DNA of 64,000 nt from Rutidosis leptorrhynchoides (taxonomy: Eukaryota; Streptophyta; Magnoliopsida; Asterales; Asteraceae). How positions within the stretch are numbered: the stretch's first letter is position 1; each line of letters starts with the position of its first letter. Below, in pieces: positions 11,600 to 22,675 of this stretch. Position numbers and translations under genes: made by a program. The notes beneath the pieces were generated by a model that saw only the letters and a program-made list of their open reading frames with translations, did not search any database and was not told where the DNA came from. The DNA lies in NCBI RefSeq assembly GCF_046630445.1, contig NC_092335.1, forward strand, positions 632,948,001 through 633,012,000, in the 5' to 3' direction.

Positions 11600-14253
11600 A
11601 TATTCATCAAAAAAATTTCTTACAAAATTAAAAAACTCTCATTTAAATTCATCATCTCATCAATATTATGAAGCCGAGGTTCTTGAAAGGCCTTTCTCTG
11701 AAAATGAAATACATGATGCCATTAACGACTGTGGGAGTACAAAGGCCCCTGGACCCGACGGTTTCAACATGGGTTTCTTTAAAAAGTTTTGGGATATAAT
11801 CAAAGTTGATCTCATAGAGGCAATCGCTTGGTTTTGGGAAAGTGGGGAGATTTCAAAAGGTTGCAACGCCTCCTTCGTGACACTCATTCCAAAAAAGGTG
11901 GATCCTTTGAAGCTAGGTGACCATCGGCCAATTAGCTTGATTGGTTGCTACTATAAAATAGTGGCTAAAATCCTTTCGAATCGTCTCCGAAAAGTAATTC
12001 CTTCTCTAGTGGGTCCGGAACAAAGTGCCTTTCTAAAAGGGCGGTTTATTCTTGATGGTGCCTTAATTGCAAATGAAACCATCGATTTCCTTAAGGCTAA
12101 TCGTAAAAAAGGAATAATCTTCAAAGTTGATTTCGAAAAGGCCTTTAATAGTCTCAATTGGAAATTCCTTTTAGATGTAATGCGGTGTATGGGGTTCGGA
12201 CTTAAATGGAGTAATTGGATTTCGAGTTGTTTACATTCGGCCTCTATTTCCATTCTCGTTAATGGTGCTCCTACTAGTGAATTTTCACTTGGTAGGGGAG
12301 TAAGGCAAGGCGACCCCCTCTCCCCATTTCTCTACATCCTAGCAGCAGAGGGGTTAAATATCCTTACAAAAGCGGCAACGGATAGAAGACTTTTAAGGGG
12401 ATTGAAGTCGGGAATGATAAGGTATTAGTATCGCATCTTCAATATGCGGATGATACCATATTCTTCGGCGAATGGAGTAGATCGAATGCTTTTAGTCTTA
12501 GAAACCTTTTAAAATGCTTCGAGCTATCGTCGGGTTTAAAAGTTAACTTCCAAAAAAGTTGTGTGTACGACGTAGGGGTTGATCTTGAGGAAGTTAGCTT
12601 CGTAGCCAATCTCATGGGATGCCAAGTCGGTAGTTTCCCATTCGTATATCTTGGCTTACCTATTGGGTCGAAAATGAATAAACTTAGAGATTGGAATCCG
12701 GCAATAGACAAATTTAACACGAGACTCTCAAGTTGGAAAATGCGTTCGTTGTCAATTGGGGGAAGATTAGTCTTGCTTAAATCGGTTCTTACTAGTCTAC
12801 CGTTGTATTACTTCTCGTTATTCCGAGCTCCGCCATGTGTGATTAATCATCTTGAGAGTGTGAGGAGATCATTTTTTTGGGGTGGGACGGGTTCGGGTCT
12901 CAAAATACCTTGGGTAAAATGGGAAAATGTCATTAATACCTTTGACAATGGGGGGTTAAATATCGGGTCACTAAAGAACAAAAACCTTGCTCTTTTGGGG
13001 AAAGTGGTGGTGGAGGTTTAAAACCGAAACCGACTCGCTTTGGACCAAAGTTATTCGTAGCTTATACGGGTTGTGTGGTGGCCTTTTGTCGGACAATGGT
13101 AATAACCAATCTCCGAGCGTGTGGCGTAATATCATTCTTGCAGGTACATCCATGGAAGATATGAGCATCCCCTTTCGAAATTCATTTATCAAATTAATTG
13201 GTGACGGTGGCTCTACATCATTTTGGCATGAACATTGGGTGGGTGATGACAAGCTTTGCACTCTTTTTCCTAGGCTATATAGACTTAAGATCGTATCGTC
13301 CGAGAGTCTGGTATTGTGGATATGAAATGTTGCTGGTCTCGAGAGCCTTTTGGTCGAACGTCAGGAGAACTCAACAACCTGCGTCAGCTTCTTTCTACAG
13401 TTTCGGTCAACAGCAGGGAGAAGGATTCATGGCGCTGGAGTCTATCCTCGAATGGGCAGCTTACTCTCAAAAAGTTAGCTGCCATTCTTGATGAACAGAT
13501 GCTTCGACCCTTCACCTCACAGCAATGCACTCTTCGTAATAGCCTTGTTCCAAAAAAAAAAATAGAAATCTTTACTTGGCGAGCGTTAAAAAAAAGATTG
13601 CCCGTAAGGATTGAACTCGACAAAAGAGGTATTGATTTGCATACCGTGCGGGTGTCCTTTGTGCGATGAAGAATTAGAGTCGGTGGATCACGCACTCTTC
13701 CAATGTAAACTTGCTCGTGATATTTGGGATCGTGTATTTAATTGGTGGGGTTTAGGGAATGTCTCAAACATCTCCTTTTCCGAGCTCCTAAACGACAACG
13801 TTAATCACTCCTCTTCGCTCCATGGGAAAAAACTGTGGCAAGCTTTAAAGTGGTCTTGTGCGTACCTAATTTGGAGTAACCGGAACAACTTGGTATTCAA
13901 AGGTAAAACTTGGAATGCACCGGTTGCTCTAAATGAGATACAAATAAGGTCGTTCGATTGGATTTCTAATAGAGCAAGAGGGAGAAAACTCGACTGGTGC
14001 ACGTGGATTTCCAACCCAAATATTTATCTAAACACTCCGTGATTGTCTGGCTTTGTATTCTCTCGTATTGTTAGTGTATGTAATTATTCGAGTCTAGTGT
14101 GTAGCTATTTTTGTTTCTGTTAGGCTGCTACCTGCAGCATCTCATGTCTGTATGATATACTCGTGTGGATGATCCATGGCCCAATGGATCACATCAGCCT
14201 TGTAATTTTCGTGTTGGGTTTTAATGAATTTTTGCTTTTCAAAAAAAAAAAAA
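11600..14253 (+). pseudogene. 5'-truncated L1-type LINE, ORF2 pseudogene
   Basis: This encoded the reverse transcriptase of a non-LTR retrotransposon, which copies its RNA onto nicked DNA. Visible in order are APGPDG (about 11748), DHRPISLIGCYYKIVAKILSNRL, a QSAFLKGR block, the catalytic motif with YADD at about 12442-12453, the YLGLPIG thumb block, GLNIGSLKNKNLALLGK, and a C-terminal zf-RVT zinc-binding region around CPLCDEELESVDHALFQC (13650-13710) with a WSNRNNLVFKGK tail. Frame changes near 12400, 13000, 13320 and 13640 break it. The endonuclease half is absent, the usual 5' truncation of LINEs. The 3' end has a run of 13 A at 14241-14253. No target duplication was found. Confidence 0.9.
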
Positions 14254-14326
14254 TTGTAGCTCAAGTTTTCCTCAAATTAATCGAGCATAGAAACACACCA
14301 TCCTTTACATCTCATTTTTGCTTCAC

Positions 14327-14354
14327 TTTTTTTTTTTTTTTTTTTTTTTTTTTT
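14327..14354. repeat. Poly-T run, 28 bases
   Basis: This is a pure T run between the LINE tail and the KEN gene promoter. Such runs can act as nucleosome-free spacers; that is inference only. Confidence 0.9.
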
Positions 14355-14430
14355 GTATTCCAAACCGTTGATTAAATTTAATCCAATAGACAGGATTTAA
14401 ACTGCGTGTATCCTTGTGTACGTGTATCAA

Positions 14431-14455
14431 CCAATCAGATTTCACTATTATAGAA
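14431..14455 (+). promoter_or_regulatory. Putative core promoter of the KEN-domain gene
   Basis: A CCAAT sequence sits at 14431 and a TATA-like stretch (ctattatagaaa) at about 14445-14456, about 75 bp before the chosen ATG at 14531. The position supports that ATG rather than the in-frame ATG at 14414, which lies upstream of the TATA-like element. Confidence 0.4.
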
Positions 14456-14530
14456 AATTCCCCAATTTATTCGTTTTATTCATCATTATTCTTGCATACC
14501 TGCAAATCCAAAACACATTACCGTAATTCA

Positions 14531-16703
14531 ATGGCGTTTATGCCGAACTTCTGTATGAATGATCCTCTTGAGCTCGAGTTCATAAATTCATTTCAACTTA
14601 TAGATATTTACGAAAATTTACTGGTATCTAGGGGATTGTATCGGGGAAGATATAGATGCCGTGAAGCATCTGTGGGTGTATATCCACTAGAATCGTTTTC
14701 CTTGGTGTACAATAACTTTTTGGTGACCAATTCCAAAAACGTTTTACAAATGAGAGGTATTAGGAGGCGTAGGGTTGATTGGGCGGTTGCGTTCGAGCCA
14801 TTTGTGTATACTGTAAGAGATTACGTACATCAGCACTTCAACCATTTGGTAAACAGACATGATGAAACTAGATTTACTGGGAACTGGATTAAAGATATTA
14901 AAGGGGTTCTGAAAGGGGTTAAATATTTGCACGATAAAGGTGTATTTCATAATTCCATCCATTATTGTAGCATTATTTACAAACCATCCGAGAATGAAGG
15001 TGTTCTGAAAATAGGGGATCCGGTGAATTGCATTTCCAAGTTAGGAAGAACAAGTGCTGAGGTAGCAGCAGGTAATGTATTTATTTATTTTTATATATAT
15101 TTATTTTATTCATACTAATATATTTAATTATTAAATTTTGTTAATCTATTTGATTTGATACTTAATATTCAATTCACTATTCCGCTGTTTTTAATCAAAT
15201 CCAATTAATTCAAAACGGGTATCAAATCAAATACTCCGTATAAATTTAAGGAAAAGGAAAAAGGCTGTGTGTAGAAGATTCTGATCAAATCAACAAAAAT
15301 GGAAGATTCTGATCTCATTCTCCGCCCTTGCAAACACCACCGCACTACCACCATTACTGCCCCTAACAATTGTATTGTGATTGCGGATTATATTACAAAG
15401 GTTTCCTATCATCCAGTAGTTATGTAACTAATGTAGTGTATTATTTACAAGGGATGGGATTTGTTCCCTGTTGATTTACAAATATTCTATCAAATAGTTC
15501 GAGTTCCTACTATGTTAGCGTTAATATTGTGTTTTAAGATTAAACCAAACACCACCTCCACCTCCATTACTAAAGGTAAGGGGTCTTAGCCCTCTCCCTC
15601 CTTTGAAATAATAGCCATTTTATCTCTCCATTAATCATCTAATCCCTCATTTGATTTGTTATTCAGACCACCCTTTAGTCAAGACTTTACTCATGCACTT
15701 ACTATAAGTGGAGTGGAGTGGAGTATTAGGGAGATTAGGGTTGCATTAATCTCACCACTGCATCACAAATATGTTTACCAACAATGTCCCAAGCCTTTTT
15801 TTTAAAGAATAATGAAGAGTATCCTGTTGTTATCTAATACTTGATTAATTTAATTGCATTGCAGTTTATGATAAAGAGTTGTTCAACGTCGGTCAAGTTC
15901 TATGTCACATTTTCACAAATGGGTCATACATTCCCCAAAGTGATTATCCTGATGTCATTGAATACACCACGATTCGAAACATGCTATCATGTATGCATGA
16001 TTTACTAGAAATGAAAGATTTGATTGAGACTCTTGTGAATTTGGATGATAAGAGGTTAGTTTTTATGTGGTTGTGAGATTAATTATTAATATCATAAATA
16101 ATAATTAAAAAAAAAAATATATATATATTTATAAACATATTTGAAATTTGAAAATGCAGGCAAGTGTATTTGCAAGGTCATTTGGATTCGGGTACTTTAT
16201 GGTACTCATGGTCAAAGAAACAGCCTTGGTGCTGGTCAAAAGAAAAAAGAATTGACTTTTTAGTAGCCGTAAGCAACACGATGCGTGAAGACCAAGTTTC
16301 AGACACACGTCTAAGTCCTATCATCAATGCGGTTAATGTTAAAGGCAATTGGGGGAGGTTATTTCACACAACTATGATTGACATTCTAGAGGTTACAGAG
16401 ACAACTGATGCTCAAGGACAAGTAGTACGAACAAGAAAGAATCCTTATAACAAGACGTTACCTGTAAGGTTGCTACGTTTCATACGAAATGCTTTGGAGC
16501 ATCCAAGTGTTGAACCAAACCAAGTTAATATGGGCGACACAGAGATTACCCCGCAGGAACTTAGCAAAATCAGTATTGACAACCGTTTGAGACGTGTCTA
16601 CCCAAGTTTTTTATTTGAGATATACAAGGACTTGGAGGATGAGGTACGTGGGGGTATGATTTCAAACAAGTTCATGTTAAGAGATTTTTATTATATTCCA
16701 TAG
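14531..16703 (+). CDS. Pseudokinase-KEN ribonuclease-like protein (IRE1/RNase L type), 424 aa
   Basis: The exons are 14531-15071, 15865-16054 and 16160-16703. Both introns are GT-AG, and the joined frame stays open for 424 codons with phases 1 and 2, a strong sign of a real gene. Residues 20-245 resemble a protein kinase but have no glycine loop or VAVK lysine. The HRD motif reads HNS (140-142) and the DFG motif reads DPV (163-165), so phosphotransfer is unlikely. Residues 262-402 resemble the KEN endoribonuclease domain of IRE1: WSKEKRIDFL (269-278), then Y340, N354 and H358. The spacing of 14 and 18 matches the catalytic Y892, N906 and H910 of human IRE1 as I know them. No signal peptide or membrane segment is seen, so it is probably cytosolic. 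Inference: a sensor or effector that cleaves RNA on dimerisation. It is neither a classic IRE1, which has a lumenal domain, nor ankyrin-bearing RNase L. The 3' neighbour is an LTR within about 250 bp. Confidence 0.8.
15299..15427 (+). other. 42-codon ORF inside intron 1 of the KEN gene
   Basis: It begins MEDSDLILRPCKHHR with a fair start context and has coding-like composition. A possible splice donor (AAG|GTTTCC) lies near 15401. It could be an alternative first exon or a gene fragment that landed in the intron. No family was recognised. Confidence 0.25.
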
Positions 16704-16950
16704 ATTAAATAGATAGATGTGACGTTTGATGTTGGTTGCTTCTTTGAACTTTGTAATGGTTTTTTGCAAGTTTATGCTTTTTGGCTATCTTATTGTAATG
16801 GTTTTTTTTTTTTTTTTTTGGGGACATGGTAGTGTGGTATATCTTTCTGTAATGGGTTTAAGTCAAAAACCAAACCCACGGTTATGGTTGTTTTGTTTTA
16901 AGTCAATTAGACCGTTAGTTATTCTTTATTTGATATGGTGGTAGTTTGAC
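16704..16950. other. 3' flank of the KEN gene merging into a chromovirus LTR
   Basis: A T run of about 18 lies near 16802-16819. On the minus strand an LTR probably starts with TGTCAAACTACC at 16951, preceded by a purine-rich GGGAGGGAT tract (16952-16960). The outer end of this LTR and the polyadenylation site of the gene could not be placed. Confidence 0.45.
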
Positions 16951-16969
16951 AATCCCTCCCTTCTTAAAA

Positions 16970-19010
16970 ATATTCTTCACCACAAGAATGTCAAGTGGAA
17001 AGTGGAACTCAATTAAAACAGAACCATAGCTTAGGAATTGAAGCAAATGGAAACTGCTACACTTCCATAGTGACAACTTCGTTTGCTTAGTACCTCTCAG
17101 AGAGTAACTTGTGGGTGGGGTTGGAGTTTGACATAAACCCAATCACCAACCACAAAAACCTCTGTCAGAACGTTTAAGGGTCTGCACTGCAAAATTCTTC
17201 ATACCAGCTTGGGCAAACTTCAAAACAGAAATGGCTTAATGACCTGTGTCAACTAGACACGACTGACTGCAGGAGGTGTTTGACCATAAAACTACTTCCA
17301 ATGGGGTGGGGTGGGGTGGTGGTGGTGGTGTTAGTGTTAATAGATGTATGGTAATTGGTATGGTACCAATACTCGGCCAACGAAAGCCATTTTGTCCATT
17401 CTTTACCGCAAATAGCATTCCCAAAGTACTTGTTGACCACCTGCAGGATGATGATTATAAGCCGTCATTTTGTCCATTCTTTAGGCTTTTCTCCAGTCGT
17501 GACCACCTCAGTTTACTTAACCCATCTACCACTACAAATATTGCACTTTTACCGCTGGAAAGTGGTAAGCCATCCATAAAGTCCATTGTAAATTGTAATG
17601 TCTGACCAAATTCGAGTACTTGCAGTGTAGGCAAATCTCAACATTTCCTCCAGTAAAAACATGATTTTAGCTTGTGTATAGTGGATGATTCTCCTGAATG
17701 CCCACCATTAGGGTGGGTCATTATGAAAGTGTTTTATGAGATCAAATGGTATTTGTGTGTTAGCTCCCACCACAATTTTGGACTTCCTTTCCAATCTACC
17801 ACTCTTCAATTTATAATGTTTTGACACACATCTGCATTTAGCTAACCTACCAGTTTAAATGTCGACATCTACACTTTGTTGGTCAATAGGGATGGTGGAA
17901 ACACATATTTGTATATAATTTCATAATCAAAACCCATTAATTTGGGCAGCCATTTCATTTGGGTCGTTGGGGTCAAGCAGGTACTTCAAACTTAAGTGAT
18001 CCGTTTTGATTTTAAAGTGTCCATCCAAAAGGTACCCCCTCCATTTCTCCAAAGCTTTAATAACCGCCATGAATTCAAGTAGACAAAGTTTGAAGTTTGA
18101 TGTCGTTGGGATAAAGATTTGCTCAAGTAAGCCACCGGGTGTGCCCCTATTGTTGTAAAATGGCCCCACCGGGTGTGCCCCTATTGTTGTAAAACGGACC
18201 CGATGATGCCAATACCGCCATGAATTCTTATTAACCCTAAGAATCCTCTCAATTGTTTCAAACTTGTTGGTGTTGGCCAATTTCTCATAGCTTTTATCTT
18301 ACTTGGATCACTCACTAGCAACACCTTTAGATGAAATTACATGCCCCACGTACTCCACACATACACACTTGGATAACTTTGCAAATACTTCGTTGACCCT
18401 CATAACTTCCACTGATGAGCTGTAAATCAGTATATATCGTCAAAGAAAACAAGTGTAAACTTGCGTAAAAAGGGCTTGAAAACGTGGTTCATTAAAGCTT
18501 GAAAGGTGGAAGGTGCGTTAGTGTCCCTCATTTGAAATGTCATCATAATTTGATGGTATCCGGACCTTAAATCCAATTTTGTGAACACACTCGAACCCCT
18601 TAATTCATCATTAATGGGTATAGGAAACTTGTCTTTTTTTTTTTTTTTTAGTATAGTATGCTTGTTCAATTTGCATATGTTTCTGTTTCTAGTGGGATCT
18701 GATGGTCAAAAACACGTGGAGGTGGCAACTCTTTGGGTCAAAACAGTGTCAATAAGGCTGAGGTAATGTAGTACCTTTGTTCCATATGCCTGATATAAAG
18801 GTAGAAGGGTAAATGCACAATTGCATTCTGCTTCCACCATTTTGTTTATTTTCTTGCCATTTGCCCATGTTTTAGTCGCCATTGAATTCAACTCCATTGT
18901 ATTCCAAGCACCATTTCACATCCTCCAAGTGCTGCTACCACTACCGTGCCACTTTGGAATATAAGTCAACTTTTCACAATGACTTGTGCATTAGCAACAA
19001 GATTATTACA
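16970..19010 (-). pseudogene. Chromovirus pol remnant (protease end, RT, RNase H, integrase)
   Basis: Protease end: LGGCEMVLGIQW (about 18900). [22 protein letters not shown], then [22 protein letters not shown] and FFDDI; about 25 residues between HQI and TNAPS are deleted, and the RT N-terminus is lost around a run of 16 T at 18634-18649. RNase H: EFMAVIKALEKWRGYLL and TDHLSLKYLL. Integrase: DFMDGLPLSSGKSAIFVVVD, then a decayed WPSIGTIPITIH segment next to a GGT/GGTG microsatellite (17303-17330). The C-terminal part, VYVKLQPHPQVTL, lies near 17110-17140. No open frame longer than about 120 codons remains. Confidence 0.75.
18132..18194. repeat. Short tandem duplication in the RNase H remnant
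   Basis: A 29-bp stretch starting ccaccgggtgtgcccctatt occurs at 18132-18160 and again at 18166-18194, a period of 34 bp. Confidence 0.9.
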
Positions 19011-20656
19011 ATGCAGATTAAAAAAGGGATTGGATTTGAATTGTTAGTCGTATTGAAGATAATATCATGATAACTCATGAATTGCTTAAAGGGTATAATA
19101 GGAAAAATGGGCCCCATAGATTTGCCATGAAGATTGACATCCAAAAAGCTTATGATACAGTGACTTGGAGTTTTTTTAGGAAAGCATTTTGGTGGGGTAT
19201 GGTTTGTATTAATGCTGGTATACATGGGTAGGAAGAGGGTTAAGGCAAGTGGACATACTTGTTTACAATAGTAATGGAGGTGCTTCATCTGAAGCAGATT
19301 GGTAAAAAAATCCTGCCTTTAAATATCATCATGGGTGTAAGAAACTAAAATTGACCCATGTGAGTTTTGCTGATGACTTGTTACTCCTTTTTCATGGTGA
19401 TGAAGAATCTGTGAAGGTGATTAAACACAGGCTCTAGAGAAATTTAGTCATGTTTCAGGTTTATATCTATCCCAAAGTTCAATCTATTTTGGGAGTGTTC
19501 CTTTTGTCATAAAACAAAAAAATATTAAGTATTTTGCCATTTCCTGTTGGTTGGTAGGTAAATTGCCTGTGAGATATTTAGGGATTCCTTTGTTGGCCAA
19601 AAGACCTAGTGTTGCTGATTGTAAGAGCTTGATAGATAAAGTGAAGAGTAAGGTGAACAATTGGAGGAAATAGAAAGTTATCTTATGCTGGAAGGTTATT
19701 ACTCATTAACTCTGTTTTAACCTCCACTGTGTTCATGCTTCCCAATACTATTTTAAATGAGATTGAAAAAGTGTTGAAGAATTTCCTGTGACTGTTAGAG
19801 GTAAAGCAAGAATTGCCTGGTAAAAAGTATGTATGTATGCCTAAGGATCAAGGTGGCCTTGGATTAAGCCATTAAAAGAATGGAATGAGATTCTTTTAAT
19901 GAAACAACTTTGGAAAATTGTGATAAAAAAAGATTCATTATGGTACAAGTGGGTCAATATTGTGAAACTTGAAAATAGGAGTATTTGGGAAGTGCAGGGA
20001 GGGTGATATTAATGATACCTGGAATTGGAAACAAGTTTTGGGGTTGAGAGATATGATTAAAAAGCATGTATATTATGAGATTGGGAATGGTCAAAATACT
20101 TCTGTTTGGTATGTGTGGAGCAGATTGTATCCAGAACAAAAAAGGTATAATTTCAGGGTTTAAAGATGATATGGTTATAGATCAATATAGGGATGATCAT
20201 GGTGAGAGTTGGCCAGATGAGTGGATTGTTAAATTTCCTATCGTGGAAAAAATTAAAATACCTAGATGGTCTGATAAGCAAGATGAAGTTGTTTGGATCA
20301 CCAAAGACAATAAAAAAGTCCCTTATTCTACAAAGCAGGCTTGGTTAGACCTAAGGGTTGAGGGTCTAGTTAAAGAGTGAGGTCACATTGTGTGGTTTCC
20401 TCAAATTGTTCCTAAGCATGCTTTTATTCTGTGGCTAGCTGTATGGGATAGAGTAGGCAAGAATGTTGAAATGGATGGTTAATTTCAAGAACTTATTCTT
20501 TAGTTGCAAGTATTCTGGAAAAGTTTGGTTAAGCATGAAGAAAATGTTATTATCCAAGGGCCTGCCTAATAAGCTTAGTGATATTGTTATGCAAATGTCC
20601 AAATATCCTTTTAGTAATCATATTTGGAAAATTATCACAAGATTGGTGTTGGCTGC

Positions 20657-21440
20657 TTTTGGAGTATGGATAAATTTAAACAAAGTAGGAAAAAGCGCCA
20701 CAAAAGGTGAGTTAAGGTGTTGCACGAATTTTGCAGATTTCGGTAAGCGTGAAACAGTGAAATGCGGCGCATCACTCTAAGGATGCGGCGCATCCATGCA
20801 GCAAAATAGTCCGAAGGTTTTAGATGCGGAGCATTGAGCTGAAATGGCGCATCAAAGGGGTTAGATGCGGTGCATCCAGATCCAGATGCGGCGCATCTGG
20901 AGCCGGTACTTGAATCTGAAACGTGGAAAACTATAGGGATGCGGCGCATCTCTTTCAGATGCGGCGCATCGCCTCTCTGTCAGCAATTTGGCAAGTTGCA
21001 ACCTTTACATCCGAGCATGCTTTGGCCTCCTTTTACTTTAGGTGCAAAGTTGATCACTTTACACCTAAAATTAGGGCTGTGATCATGCCAATACAAGGTG
21101 GAAAGCATGGCTAGTTGGTTTATCTTTCATGATTGCTAGCACACTTGAAGATCAAGTTGAAGTTTCATGGTGTTCTTGTTTTCTCTATATATAGAACTCA
21201 TTGTATGCAATTGTATCACACCACTCTCAAATATTCAGTAAATAAACGATCTCTAGTTGGCCCGTGGACTAAAGCAATCACAACGATTGCATATAACCAC
21301 ATTATATCTTGTGTCGTTCTTACATTTCTTGCATTTTAATCTTTCGTTCATTAAGTGGGTTGAGTGATCTTGATAGTATCACTACTCGGCTAGTAGTCTT
21401 GTAGAATTACTAGCGTTGTTTGGGTCCTAATATCCTAACA
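20657..21440. mobile_element. 784-bp insertion with GCTGC target duplication, possibly a solo LTR
   Basis: GCTGC occurs at 20652-20656 and 21441-21445, and removing the insert plus one copy restores the LINE reading (LVLA joined to ASVYH). The right end, TAATATCCTAACA, looks like a copia-type LTR end, but the left end, TTTTGGAGTATGG, is not its partner. The element may therefore be a 5'-shortened LTR or an unknown type. It contains a GATGCGGCGCATC palindrome cluster. No ORF is convincing. Confidence 0.65.
20761..20970. repeat. Cluster of 13-nt odd palindromes GATGCGGCGCATC
   Basis: Exact copies lie at 20782-20794, 20885-20897, 20938-20950 and 20958-20970. One-mismatch or partial copies lie at 20761, 20823, 20843 and 20863. 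Each can pair with itself as GATGCG-G-CGCATC. Confidence 0.93.
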
Positions 21441-21743
21441 GCTGCATCTGTGTATCATGATCATGTGTGGATGGAAAGAAATCTGACGAGAGATGAAGCT
21501 GAGTTGGCCGAATGCATAAAGGAATTTATTCGGGTGAAAGTTGTTGACCTTGAAGGTTAAAAGTTCAAAAGACGTGCAAAAGGTAGAGTTGGTGTGGAAT
21601 ATTAAGTGGAAATGTAATTTGTGAGGGTTGAGTGATTGTTTGTGGTATTGTTTATGTATTGGGTTGTGTTTTGTTGGGGTGGTTGTGTATGTTTGTACTT
21701 TGATTATTAATATAATTCTCCCTTTTTTGCAAAAAAAAAAAAA

Positions 21744-22030
21744 TATTCTGTTTCCATGTTTCCACCAGGTACCATCATCACTGACATTGTTGGCATCCCA
21801 ATTTCTTTCTTGGCCGTTTCTAAATCCAAGAAATTATGTGTACTACCTGAATCAAAATGAGTATGTGATCCTTTTGTTTTACCCTCATTGTTTGGTGGTG
21901 AGTAATCTTCGTTCACATTACAATATCACTTCTAGTGAAACCACTACATTTATTTATGACGTGGAGTGGAGTGTGTGTAGCGTTGGTCACAATAAAAACA
22001 ATTGATTTTTTAGCTCGTTTTTCTTCCATT
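21744..22030 (-). pseudogene. Chromovirus protease start and gag zinc-knuckle remnant
   Basis: The minus strand shows the aspartic protease core DSGSTHNFLDLETAKK near 21800-21860 and, further upstream, MEEKRAKKSIVFIV-like sequence that corresponds to a decayed Gag zinc knuckle. The protease is interrupted at 21743 by the LINE and gag is interrupted at 22030 by the TRIM. Confidence 0.7.
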
Positions 22031-22675
22031 TGTTGGGCGTGCAAACCTATCCCACATAGGAGGGAGACAAAAACAAATGTATGTATATAAGTTTAAGGGG
22101 AAGTCCCTCTAATACCAATTGGTTTTAGAAAAGGATGGACTCTTGGGCTTATATTGCAGGACATTGTGTTTGGGCTATGCGATCTTACAAATGGTATCAG
22201 AGCTAGGCTATAGCCCGATGTGGTGAACGACGCAGTGGTGGCGCACCCCTAAGCGCACGGTGCGACATGGCACACCCCTCAGTTTGCCAACGATAATGGA
22301 GCCATGGTGCCTTATATCGAAAGTCTTCCTTCCCAAGGCGTGGAAGTGCGGCGTGTCCCGATGGTGAAAGAAAAGTGAAAGAAAGAGATCGGCGGTATAA
22401 GAGGCGTGTCTCGGTAGTGAAAGAAAAGTGAAAGAAAAAAGACCGGTGATATAAGATGGCGGGAGTATCGTTGAAGGGGAGGCTCGGTGATGTGGTCTTC
22501 GGTTTGAGGGGAGGATTGTTGGGCGTGCAAACCTATCCCACATAGGAGGGAGACAAAAACAAATGTATGTATATAAGTCTAAGGGGAAGTCCCTCTAATA
22601 CCAATTGGTTTTAGAAAAGAATGGACTCTTGGGCTTATATTGCAGGACATTGTGTTTGGGCTATGCGATCTTACA
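22031..22675 (+). mobile_element. TRIM, 645 bp, with 159-bp LTRs
   Basis: The 5' LTR is 22031-22189 and the 3' LTR is 22517-22675. Both start TGTTGGGCG, end GATCTTACA, and differ at only two positions by eye. A perfect tRNA-Met primer-binding site TGGTATCAGAGC is at 22192-22203, and a purine tract (GAGGGGAGGA) lies just before the 3' LTR. The 5-bp duplication CCATT lies at 22026-22030 and 22676-22680. The 327-bp interior codes for nothing recognisable, so the element must have used proteins from other retrotransposons. It sits in the gag of the chromovirus. Confidence 0.96.
22192..22203 (+). promoter_or_regulatory. TRIM primer-binding site
   Basis: TGGTATCAGAGC is exactly the site expected to pair with the 3' end of initiator tRNA-Met. 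It lies two bases after the LTR end. Confidence 0.93.

Larger units (their letters stand above)
19020..21743 (+). pseudogene. Second LINE, truncated, inserted in the chromovirus protease
   Basis: RT pieces are EDNIMITHELLKGYNRKNG (19047 on) and FAMKIDIQKAYDTVTW (about 19120-19170). Next come SFADDLLLLFHGDEE-like sequence near 19365-19405, LPVRYLGIPLLAKRP (about 19563-19610) and a zf-RVT-like tail (VPKHAFILWLAVWD, about 20410-20450). The reading resumes after a 784-bp insertion with ASVYHDHVWMERN at 21441. The 3' end has 13 A at 21731-21743. Many stops interrupt it. The flanking chromovirus protease is split at this place, which fixes the order of insertion. The 5' border is approximate and no target duplication was found. 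Confidence 0.78.

Noticed and set aside
14414-14530. Upstream in-frame start of the KEN gene
   Set aside because: The 39 extra codons are translated promoter-like DNA containing the CCAAT and TATA-like elements, and look non-coding.
22208-22543. 111- and 72-codon ORFs on the minus strand
   Set aside because: They fall in the non-coding interior and 3' LTR of the TRIM and differ in frame. No similarity to Gag or Pol motifs.
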